Of a stretch of 10,379 nt of DNA, positions 1 to 6,164 are shown piece by piece (within the stretch, counting starts at the first letter, position 1; the number at the start of each line of letters is the position of its first letter). The notes beneath the pieces are model-generated. The model saw only the letters and a list, made by a program, of their open reading frames with translations. It ran no database searches and was not told the DNA's origin. The DNA lies in contig DASWIV010000281.1 of assembly GCA_036397475.1 (NCBI GenBank), positions 1-10,379 of the forward strand, given 5' to 3'. A program made the translations under genes and the position numbers. The stretch comes from DASWIV01 sp036397475 (lineage in GTDB: Bacteria; JAJVIF01; JAPKYR01).

Positions 1-1739
1 GTGATTAAGAGTGACGTATCCCCCTGGAATCCTTCTGTGGGATCGATCGATGAAATCACTGGAGGATTAGGGATCGACTCAAGAACCGTAAATCCACCGA
101 ATTCTGTTGCCGGGTTTCCCTGTGGATTCTGGACCGTGACATCGCGCGCGCCCGGGATCGCAGTAGGCGAAATATCCAGATCTACTGTCAAAAGTGTATC
201 GCTTACAAAACTTACATTGTTAACGGTAATGCCGCTTCCGAAATCAGCGGTCGCACCCGGGTCAAAGTTGCCACCCGTAATATCCACTGATAAGTTTGCA
301 TCGCCCTGTGTTCCCTGGTTGGGATCGATCAAAGAAATGAACGGATCGCCCGGTATGAATTCCAGAACTTCAAATCCGTCTACAAGTGATATCTGTCCGT
401 CGGTGTAATCCGCTGTAACTGTCCTGAATCCGGGTACGGCTGTTATATCAATATTAAGGGTTACATCCAGTTGTCCCGACTGGACAGCGTCCAGGGTCGG
501 CGTGATCCCCGCGCCAAAATCTATCCCGAAAACCGTGTCGAGATTCGTGCCGAACACAGTCACACTTAAGCCAAGATCCCCCTGTGTGCCCTGTCCTGGC
601 ACAACCGAAGTAATTTCAGGAGGCGCAATGACCTCGATAACTTCAAATGATTGTGGAAGTGAAGCGGACGCGATACCCGCGAATACCTGTACGTCTCTCA
701 GCCCGGGAGTCGCGGCCGCATCGATATCGATCAGTACATCGACCTGAGAGTTCGTGACAGTTTGTATAGTGGGTGTAATGCCGGATCCAAAACTTACATT
801 GTCCACCCCACCCAGGTTATTTCCAAAAATAGAAACTGCAAGCGCGACATCACCCTGGTTTCCCTGTATGGGATCTATCGAGTCAACTGTCATCTGGCAG
901 TCCGGAATCTCGAAGGAATCCACCAGGAGGTCTGTCTGTCCGTCCGGATTCACGCATCCGAGCGAATAAAATCCGGGAGTCGCTCCAGGATCGATATCAA
1001 CCATCAATTCAACCTGGTTATCGCTTACAAAATTCACATTCTGAACGAGGATGTTTCCCGTAGGAATAAAATCGAACTGAATGCCGGGAAGAAAATCGGT
1101 GCCGGAGACGACTATGTCAACATTCGTGTCTCCCGGGCATCCTGCCATTACATCTATTGAATTTATAGTTGGAGGAAGGTGCTGCCTGACATCGAATCCA
1201 CCGGGAATCGTGCCATCTCCGAATGGGCTTATCACCACGACATCGGTAGGACCGGTCGGTGCCGCCCAGCCAATGGAAATTACTGCGTCGATCTGATTGT
1301 TGGTAATATTATCTATTGAATCGATGGTAATACCGATGCCTATAAACAGGTCGTTTGCGGTATACAGAAGATCTCCGGTAATGGTGATGGGAATATTCGA
1401 ATCGCCCTGAAATCCGATGTCTGGATTGATCTGTATGGGAGCCGGGGGATCGGGTACAAGGACCGTAAAGCCATTAGGCAGCACCCCCTGCTCGAAATTC
1501 GGATTTATAACAAAGACCGCACCCGGACCGGGTGTTGCCAGAAATCCGATGTCAACGATGACTTCGATCGTATTGGAGTTTATTACATTGGTAGAAATGA
1601 CTGATATTTCCGGGTCCTGGAAAAATACCTGCGCACCGGGAGGAGACGGATCGAAATTCGAACCGATGATAGTGATCATCAGGCCCGGTTCGCCCTGGTG
1701 TCCGGTATTGGGATCGACCATGTCGATCACCGGAGCCTG
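1..1739 (-). repeat. Seven tandem TIG/IPT-like protein repeats (last one cut)
   Basis: The repeats lie at approximate residues 31-125, 130-214, 218-308, 313-399, 402-489, 494-584 and 588 onward. The anchor motif QGD or its equivalent falls at residues 45, 141, 231, 325, 416, 508 and 602, giving a period of 90-96 residues. Repeats 4 to 7 are most alike, with the shared pattern FGxGIT followed by a VDIDI-like strand. Some similarity survives in the DNA: a 15-bp word, caaaacttacattgt, occurs near 205-219 and again near 788-802. A related word with mismatches sits near 1024-1042. Repeat 3 departs from the rest by carrying cysteines. Confidence 0.8.
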
Positions 1740-1829
1740 CGCGAACGCCGCAGGGACCAGGATAAGGTACATCATGGCGAAAACAGCCGAAAATACAGCG
1801 TTTCTGGCCACCTTTGATAGTGAATTCAT
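1..1829 (-). CDS. Secreted TIG/IPT-like tandem-repeat protein, partial (C-terminus beyond left edge)
   Basis: The minus frame starting at ATG 1829-1827 stays open for 609 codons to the window edge, so the gene is truncated by the window. A GGAG ribosome site (1840-1837) lies 7 nt before the ATG. Residues 1-30 form a clear signal peptide: SKVAR, then a hydrophobic core at about 12-27, then AFA before Q31. From residue 31 the protein is tandem immunoglobulin-like repeats of 90-96 residues. Each begins near [SI]IDPxxGxQGD, continues with VxIxGxNF and ends with a PGxRDVxVxNPxG-like strand and GFxV. This pattern fits TIG/IPT domains, which occur in bacterial surface and exported proteins, where they often act as spacers or binding modules. 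No catalytic domain or anchor is visible in this part; a sorting or anchoring domain could lie beyond the edge. It is separated from acpS by 303 bp and probably has its own promoter. Secretion is well supported; a specific role is not. Confidence 0.88.
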   Translation of the reverse strand, partial: MNSLSKVARNAVFSAVFAMMYLILVPAAFAQAPVIDMVDPNTGHQGEPGLMITIIGSNFDPSPPGAQVFFQDPEISVISTNVINSNTIEVIVDIGFLATPGPGAVFVINPNFEQGVLPNGFTVLVPDPPAPIQINPDIGFQGDSNIPITITGDLLYTANDLFIGIGITIDSIDNITNNQIDAVISIGWAAPTGPTDVVVISPFGDGTIPGGFDVRQHLPPTINSIDVMAGCPGDTNVDIVVSGTDFLPGIQFDFIPTGNILVQNVNFVSDNQVELMVDIDPGATPGFYSLGCVNPDGQTDLLVDSFEIPDCQMTVDSIDPIQGNQGDVALAVSIFGNNLGGVDNVSFGSGITPTIQTVTNSQVDVLIDIDAAATPGLRDVQVFAGIASASLPQSFEVIEVIAPPEITSVVPGQGTQGDLGLSVTVFGTNLDTVFGIDFGAGITPTLDAVQSGQLDVTLNIDITAVPGFRTVTADYTDGQISLVDGFEVLEFIPGDPFISLIDPNQGTQGDANLSVDITGGNFDPGATADFGSGITVNNVSFVSDTLLTVDLDISPTAIPGARDVTVQNPQGNPATEFGGFTVLESIPNPPVISSIDPTEGFQGDTSLLI

Positions 1830-1927
1830 TACATCGCTCCTTCAGGGAAGATCGTACAGGGATGCCGTCCATGAGACATTACAGATGTAACATCGCCGGA
1901 CAAAAGCCCGATTCGACCGAATGCCCT

Positions 1928-1950
1928 TCGATAGAACCTATCGATTTTTT
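1928..1950 (+). other. Small hairpin followed by six T's (weak terminator-like)
   Basis: CGATAG and CTATCG (1929-1934, 1938-1943), extended by one T-A pair, form a 7-bp stem with a 3-nt loop. TTTTTT follows directly on the plus strand. The shape is that of a weak intrinsic terminator, but the stem is short and rich in A-T. No plus-strand gene ends just upstream. It could limit antisense transcription into acpS, or be chance. Confidence 0.25.
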
Positions 1951-1954
1951 GATG

Positions 1955-1979
1955 CATGTCGCACTACATCCACGACATG
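1955..1979. repeat. Inverted repeat CATGTCG-n11-CGACATG
   Basis: Perfect 7-bp arms lie at 1955-1961 and 1973-1979, separated by 11 bp. Arm length and centre-to-centre spacing of 18 bp would suit a dimeric regulator contacting one DNA face, about 130 bp before the repeat-protein start codon. It could equally form a leader-RNA hairpin. No regulator is identified. Confidence 0.35.
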
Positions 1980-2047
1980 TCCACTAGCAACACTGCAAAT
2001 TACGAGCCATGTTGACATTTAACGTCCGTTATATACAACGGATAGGC

Positions 2048-2059
2048 AATGATATCATT
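2048..2059. repeat. 12-bp perfect palindrome AATGATATCATT
   Basis: The palindrome lies about 75 bp past the acpS stop and 220 bp before the repeat-protein start. Perfect 12-bp symmetry is mildly unusual, yet the sequence is rich in A+T and may be chance. It is a possible regulator site only. Confidence 0.25.
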
Positions 2060-2132
2060 ATTCATGCGGTTTTCAAGCGATTTAATATTTGCCTCTGGAT
2101 AATTGAAAACTGTGGTTAATATCCCCGATCTA

Positions 2133-2585
2133 TCATTTTGAAAGGGAATCCAGTGTATTCGATACAAGGATAACAACCGCCGCCGAATAATTTTCTTCGT
2201 GGGTAAGGCTCATAAGTATCGATGTAACGCCGGATGTCTCAGCGAATTTATAAGCATTTCCGTGGAGCTTAAGATCGGGGGGGTTTATTCCGGACGATAC
2301 AACCTCAGCGTCGAGCCACCTTAACCCCATTCCACGCTTTCCCTGAAGTGCCTTGTACGCCGCTTCCTTCGCTGCCAGCCGGGCTGAATAATGGGTGACG
2401 GAATTGGTCTGGGCACCACAGTAATGTATTTCCCTCTCTGTAAAACACCGGCTAAGGAATTTATCACCGAATTTCTCAATCATCCTGCTGACCCTGGCAT
2501 TTTCGACAACGTCGATCCCAACCGAGACAGGGACTCCGGGCTTTGGCGCTATATCGGGAACATTTATACCTGGCTGGTCGGGCAT
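2133..2585 (-). CDS. acpS: Holo-[acyl-carrier-protein] synthase
   Basis: AcpS transfers the 4'-phosphopantetheine of coenzyme A to a serine of apo-ACP, switching on the carrier for fatty acid and phospholipid synthesis in the cytoplasm. The 150-residue product has the family signatures in order. VGIDVV carries the Mg-binding Asp25, FTEREIHYC sits near 48-56, and ARLAAKEAAYKAL carries Glu74. SLTHEENYSAAVVI at 126-139 stands in for the usual SLSH-x-x-x-x-A-x-V strand. The core length is normal, but about 16 proline-rich residues precede the usual start. The start is fixed to ATG 2585: an in-frame TAA lies six codons upstream (2603-2601) and no GTG or TTG lies between the ATG and the first conserved strand. 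The only SD-like sequence, AAGG, is about 13 nt from the ATG and sits inside the terminator hairpin that follows tRNA-Val. The stop is TGA. Identification is firm. Confidence 0.95.
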   Translation of the reverse strand: MPDQPGINVPDIAPKPGVPVSVGIDVVENARVSRMIEKFGDKFLSRCFTEREIHYCGAQTNSVTHYSARLAAKEAAYKALQGKRGMGLRWLDAEVVSSGINPPDLKLHGNAYKFAETSGVTSILMSLTHEENYSAAVVILVSNTLDSLSK

Positions 2586-2587
2586 AT

Positions 2588-2629
2588 AAAAAAGGATACC
2601 TTATTTACATCGTGCATTTAAAGGTATCC
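2588..2629 (-). terminator. Intrinsic terminator after tRNA-Val, abutting the acpS start
   Basis: On the minus strand GGATACCTT and AAGGTATCC form a perfect 9-bp stem (2629-2621 with 2602-2594) around an 18-nt loop. Six T's follow directly (2593-2588). The stem begins 13 nt past the tRNA CCA end, the usual place for a tRNA-gene terminator. Its T-run ends 2 nt before the acpS ATG, so hairpin and acpS initiation region overlap. Confidence 0.75.
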
Positions 2630-2642
2630 ATAAGATTCTTCG

Positions 2643-2719
2643 TGGTGGGCGGTGAGGGATTTGAACCCACGACCTCCTGCTTGTAAGGCAGGCGCTCTAA
2701 CCAACTGAGCTAACCGCCC
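2643..2719 (-). tRNA. tRNA-Val, anticodon UAC, CCA encoded
   Basis: The minus strand folds into a complete cloverleaf. The 7-bp acceptor pairs GGGCGGT with ACCGCCC. The D arm contains AGCTCAGTTGGTTAGAGC. The anticodon stem CCTGC/GCAGG closes the loop CTTACAA with anticodon TAC, reading GUA and other valine codons by wobble. The T arm has GTGGGTTCAAATCCCTC. The discriminator base is A (2646), and CCA is encoded at 2645-2643. It lies 73 bp after the phosphodiesterase stop and shares its strand. A TATAAG word (2748-2743) sits 24 nt upstream of the mature 5' end as a possible -10, but I see no good -35. Confidence 0.97.
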
Positions 2720-2792
2720 GTGATGAGCAGCGTGATAGATTACTTATATTCAGTGATAATTTCCAGTATTTGACCTCGACTCACCCGGACAA

Positions 2793-5084
2793 TCATTCCT
2801 CAAAAATTATCTCTCCATCCATGCGGTCCGGTTTTGGCGCACCGAGAAGGCTCAGCATACTTGGGGCTATATCGAGTAGCGACGGTTCCTCTTTGGTGAT
2901 GCCGATGTTGCTGAAGAGAACACCCTGGGTGATCGATGGATCGAACGAGCAGTGGTCGCCGGACCATTTTTTCATGTTAAGCTCGACCAGGTCCTCGGCA
3001 GCCACTCCGAGAGTTGTCTGCCAGCTGACGCGGTATCCGTCCTGGAATCCGACCACAATATCGGGAGCGTATTCCATGTGGTCGCCGTGGTAAATTTCAT
3101 CCGCGCGATAGGCGTTTATCAGCATTGGAGTACCGGTCGCAGGATCAACCATCTCTTTCAGGCCTGCGATAATCTCATCTATCAACTCGTCCTTCTCGTT
3201 GGCAGTTACAATGCCCTGCGACTCTCGCCCCTCGAGATTCAGGTAAATCTGTCCCAGTCCGAGTGCGTACGCCTTCGATTTCGACCAGTCCACCCACTGG
3301 AAAAATTTCTTCTGATTATCGAAAAGGTTGCTGACTGACTGATCTCCGTCATCGCTTAACAGGCCGCTTAAAAGATTTGGTTTTTCATAAAGGTAGCCGT
3401 TATCGACAAGCCATCTGTTTATATTGACCGAATTTCTGAATGAATTGAATCCATGATCGCTTATGACAATTAACACATCTCCCGGCTCCATGACTTCATT
3501 CATAACACGTCCAACAAAATTATCAGCTTCGATGAAAACATCCTTGATAGAGTCGCCGTATTGATCGGCGAGCCCGGGATCGTACATTGGATGAAGCGGA
3601 TCGATCAGCCGGTAGAACATGTGCTGGACATGGTCAGTCACGAAAAATATCGACGCGAACATTTCCCAGTCCTCATGGGCTTTCATTTCTGAAAGAGCCA
3701 TCTCGGACTTGTTGTGAAAATTCCCCAGCAGATCGTCAAGATACGCCTGTTCATCTATTACATTTTCATTAAAAGCCCACGTCTCGGAATCCCAGCCATA
3801 CGTTTTGAAATACCCATACTTTGAGAGAAGTTGTTGAGCATAGTTGGAGGGATAACTGAGGTTTGCGCCCAGGGTTCCACGCGGATCGATGCTTACCGGG
3901 GTTACGTAAAGCTGGAAATTCGGGTCACCCTCAATGTAATATATCTTGAAGAATCCATTTAATCCAACCCAGTCGGTCACAAGATATTTTGCCGGGACCC
4001 ATTCAGACCATTCCCCTTTTTTTAATGTAATTTTATGCTCACCGATATTAGGCTTCGAAATCAACCCGAGAATTCCCAATCCCACTATAAAAAACAGCAG
4101 GGATATTCCGAATCCCCGTACGGCGCTCTTCATTATTGTTCCGCCAATCGCCCATATGCATGCGCCTACGACAAGCGTAAGGAGTCCGCCCCCGAAAAAT
4201 ACAAGAAATTTGAAAGGCGACCTGTTGGTAATCGTGAAATCGCAGGTATCATTGTCAGGATTAACGAGCATCGATATATCCGCTGACATCTCGGAGCCTT
4301 TCTGTGGCAGCGTTGAGGGATAGTAAGGCCCGGGCAGGATTGAGGTATATAAATTCGGGTTAGCCTGATCCTGAACAACCTCGATGACACGTCCACCCAT
4401 TTCCGTTGAACCTTCAGAACCCGTTCTATCCCTGGCGACTTCTACGTCATCTACGTAATAAACGTAAGTTCCCATAGTCCGGCGAGCGTCAGGCACACCG
4501 AGGCCGCAAAGGCAGTAAGTTCCGTCCGCCGTGTCTGGCGGCATGTTCATCGGAACCGAGATACCATACATCGTGATACTCGATTGCGACGCGTACTCCC
4601 AGAACGATGAACCCTTACGTCCGTTTTCCAGGACCGGGGGAGCGATCGGCATTTTGTCGAACAGGAATTCGGGAGGCGTAACGATGTCGGTCATGTTCAG
4701 TTCGGGAAAGTAAGTAACCGGATTACGCCGTAGAAAATCGAAAACTCCGGTTTTACCGGGATTGGTCCCGGTGATCATACTCGACCATGCGACAGGCGAT
4801 TCTGAGGGGTTGGTTGAGTCAAGCGCTGAAAATACTCCCTGCTCAGAAAGAGCTTGCAGATTCGGGAGAATCCCCTGGCTGAGATACTGCTTCGTCAGCT
4901 CATAGTCCATTCCATCGAATCCGAGCATGATCACGCGGTTGGTTTTTGCTTCGAGGGGGGCGGAATTTCCTGTAACAACCAGGTATGTGAAAATGAAAAT
5001 CGGGATACATACCGCTGCTATCCACCTCGGCACAGGTGACAAAACCTTATTTTTGCCTTTTCGGGTTCTGCGTTGGACTTTCAT
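2793..5084 (-). CDS. Membrane-anchored type I phosphodiesterase/nucleotide pyrophosphatase-family enzyme (alkaline phosphatase superfamily)
   Basis: This 763-residue protein has the two-metal site of the alkaline phosphatase superfamily. LGFDGMD holds Asp57, and SESPVAW offers Ser96 as likely nucleophile before SSMITGTNPGKTGVFDF. FVTDHVQHMFYR gives Asp484 and His488, ISDHGF gives Asp543-His544, and SGDHCSF gives His711. Family members hydrolyse phosphodiesters or phosphomonoesters, usually outside the cytoplasm; the substrate here is unknown. A basic N-terminus and one hydrophobic segment (about 21-39) should anchor it with the catalytic part outside. Between the two catalytic halves, residues of about 190-380 form an insert with two further membrane segments (about 292-314 and 325-343). 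That keeps both halves on the same side of the membrane. The start is the first ATG after an in-frame TAA located 6-8 nt before it; the SD is weak. An extended -10 promoter and a palindrome lie upstream. The stop is TGA. Family is firm, substrate open. Confidence 0.88.
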   Translation of the reverse strand: MKVQRRTRKGKNKVLSPVPRWIAAVCIPIFIFTYLVVTGNSAPLEAKTNRVIMLGFDGMDYELTKQYLSQGILPNLQALSEQGVFSALDSTNPSESPVAWSSMITGTNPGKTGVFDFLRRNPVTYFPELNMTDIVTPPEFLFDKMPIAPPVLENGRKGSSFWEYASQSSITMYGISVPMNMPPDTADGTYCLCGLGVPDARRTMGTYVYYVDDVEVARDRTGSEGSTEMGGRVIEVVQDQANPNLYTSILPGPYYPSTLPQKGSEMSADISMLVNPDNDTCDFTITNRSPFKFLVFFGGGLLTLVVGACIWAIGGTIMKSAVRGFGISLLFFIVGLGILGLISKPNIGEHKITLKKGEWSEWVPAKYLVTDWVGLNGFFKIYYIEGDPNFQLYVTPVSIDPRGTLGANLSYPSNYAQQLLSKYGYFKTYGWDSETWAFNENVIDEQAYLDDLLGNFHNKSEMALSEMKAHEDWEMFASIFFVTDHVQHMFYRLIDPLHPMYDPGLADQYGDSIKDVFIEADNFVGRVMNEVMEPGDVLIVISDHGFNSFRNSVNINRWLVDNGYLYEKPNLLSGLLSDDGDQSVSNLFDNQKKFFQWVDWSKSKAYALGLGQIYLNLEGRESQGIVTANEKDELIDEIIAGLKEMVDPATGTPMLINAYRADEIYHGDHMEYAPDIVVGFQDGYRVSWQTTLGVAAEDLVELNMKKWSGDHCSFDPSITQGVLFSNIGITKEEPSLLDIAPSMLSLLGAPKPDRMDGEIIFEE

Positions 5085-5119
5085 GATTGATTATAATTCG
5101 CTCGCCTTAAGTAAAATTC

Positions 5120-5140
5120 TCCTCAATAATGAATTGAGGA
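5120..5140. repeat. Perfect 8-bp inverted repeat over the predicted start site of the phosphodiesterase transcript
   Basis: TCCTCAAT (5120-5127) and ATTGAGGA (5133-5140) are perfect inverse copies around a 5-bp spacer. The right arm meets the -10 hexamer of the minus-strand promoter and the repeat spans the predicted start of transcription. This is a classical position for a repressor operator. Transcribed, it could also form a hairpin at the very 5' end of the mRNA. No regulator gene is nearby. Confidence 0.45.
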
Positions 5141-5148
5141 TTATACCA
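5140..5148 (-). promoter_or_regulatory. Extended -10 promoter (TGGTATAAT) for the phosphodiesterase gene
   Basis: Read on the minus strand, 5148-5140 is TGGTATAAT, a perfect TGn extension plus consensus TATAAT. A -35 is weak at best (TTCGCC, 19 bp upstream), which is common for extended -10 promoters. Transcription would begin near 5133, giving a leader of about 50 nt before the ATG at 5084. A second TATAAT (5099-5094) is too close to the ATG to be the main promoter unless the message is nearly leaderless. Confidence 0.5.
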
Positions 5149-5226
5149 CCCAACTTAGCAGCCTGGCGAACACATTCGGATTCCGTATTGGTTGAATGCA
5201 GAGTAATCGTCCCCCAATCCGGTACT

Positions 5227-5232
5227 TATAAT
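5227..5232 (+). promoter_or_regulatory. Candidate -10 (TATAAT) for the membrane-protein/plsC/dapB run
   Basis: A consensus TATAAT sits 30 bp before the ATG at 5263 on the plus strand. The hexamer expected at -35 (5204-5209, taatcg) is poor, and TTGAAT at 5192-5197 is too far away. The call rests on the -10 and its location in the divergent intergenic region 5085-5262. Nothing else gene-like is seen in that region. Confidence 0.35.
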
Positions 5233-5262
5233 AAGAGAATTAATGTATGATTACCCACGCCT

Positions 5263-6123
5263 ATGTGTCCAAGGGCTGTATACAGACCTACCCCACCCAA
5301 AAAACTCGCGTCTATCGATAACGCCGAGGCGGACCGTCCCGTACCGGTATTTCAGTATTTCAAACGGTACCGAAGCTTTGCCCTTGCGCGTGGATTCACA
5401 GCATTTTTGACGTTTCACTACGCGATTATCGGAATTTTCTGGATCACTTTCTTCCTTTCAGGCGTTCAGAATGAACAATTTTATGTCAAATTAACCGGGA
5501 TCTACGTGTTCTATATCACCGTGATCGGTCTTCCATTGCTCTTCCCCCTGCTGGTGGATGATCGAAAATTGATGGCTGCGGACGATGCGGCTCTTCCATT
5601 GTATGGTATTCACAAATTCGACTCTAAACTGGCGGTTCTGACACTGGGAGCTACGCTCACGGCACTGCCGTCCCTGGTCATGTTCATTTCGGTGGATTAC
5701 CTGTCAGGCGATAAAATTGATCTGTATGGCGTTTTCCCGTACCTGCAGGCTGTGATTAGTGCAGTGTGGGTGTATATCCTGATGGAAATATCGGCGGTTG
5801 GCAGATTCGGCAACGCGATATCAGGACGATTCATCATTATTGCATTTTTTATATTGATCCACGTAATCCTTGTGGGACTAATTTATCACCTGTCGCCCCA
5901 GACCCTGCAGGTTGTTAAACTCCTGAAGCTTCTCATAGATATTAATCCGTTCAGCCAGGTTTACATTCTGACAGCAGGTCCGGACGCAAACAGGCTGTTA
6001 TTCATCTTTTATACTCAGAGGCAGGACGATCCAAGGGAGGTCTTATTGACATTGAATCTGATTGTAACCTCGCTTACCCTCTTATTCGTTAGAATGAAAC
6101 TCCAGACAGTCATTCCAAGATGA
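5263..6123 (+). CDS. Six-helix integral membrane protein of unknown function
   Basis: The 286-residue product has a short charged cytoplasmic-type N-terminus of about 40 residues. About six hydrophobic segments follow, at roughly 43-66, 74-98, 121-143, 157-177, 189-209 and 262-277. I do not recognise a family. The size, six segments and an INPFSQVYIL stretch after helix five recall ABC-2-type transporter permeases. However, no ATPase gene is adjacent in this window, so that is only a suggestion. The ATG at 5263 has no SD in front; two upstream ATGs (5243, 5247) are in other frames. It ends with TGA 41 bp before plsC on the same strand and may share a transcript with plsC and dapB. That would place it beside envelope and precursor synthesis, though this is position only. 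The coding call is good; start and role are uncertain. Confidence 0.75.
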   Translation: MCPRAVYRPTPPKKLASIDNAEADRPVPVFQYFKRYRSFALARGFTAFLTFHYAIIGIFWITFFLSGVQNEQFYVKLTGIYVFYITVIGLPLLFPLLVDDRKLMAADDAALPLYGIHKFDSKLAVLTLGATLTALPSLVMFISVDYLSGDKIDLYGVFPYLQAVISAVWVYILMEISAVGRFGNAISGRFIIIAFFILIHVILVGLIYHLSPQTLQVVKLLKLLIDINPFSQVYILTAGPDANRLLFIFYTQRQDDPREVLLTLNLIVTSLTLLFVRMKLQTVIPR

Positions 6124-6164
6124 ATATTCCTAAGATTTAACCTATATGATACAATCCACACCCG

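Larger units (their letters stand above)
1830..2132. other. Non-coding region between acpS and the repeat-protein gene
   Basis: I see no convincing gene here. The stretch must hold the end of the acpS transcript and the leader and promoter of the repeat-protein gene, both on the minus strand. No minus-strand -35/-10 pair of good quality stands out. It contains several short inverted repeats: 1928-1944, 1955-1979, 2026-2041 and 2048-2059. A TTGACA word at 2012-2017 on the plus strand has no correctly spaced -10 and points the wrong way for both flanking genes. Confidence 0.6.

Noticed and set aside
1..1890. Several plus-strand open frames (for example 1-408, 502-747, 1417-1890)
   Set aside because: They are antisense to the repeat-protein gene, whose minus frame has an SD, signal peptide and periodic domain pattern. 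The plus frames show no domain logic and mirror the repeats.
2012..2037. TTGACA with TATACA as a plus-strand promoter
   Set aside because: Spacing is 14 bp and it would fire into acpS antisense, with no plus-strand gene downstream.
2643..2719. tRNA-Val as an attachment site for an integrated element
   Set aside because: No repeat of the tRNA 3' end and no integrase were seen within the window; both flanks are ordinary chromosomal genes.
4035..4396. Overlapping frames on both strands within the phosphodiesterase gene
   Set aside because: They are shadows of the continuous 763-residue frame, whose membrane helices and catalytic motifs are coherent.
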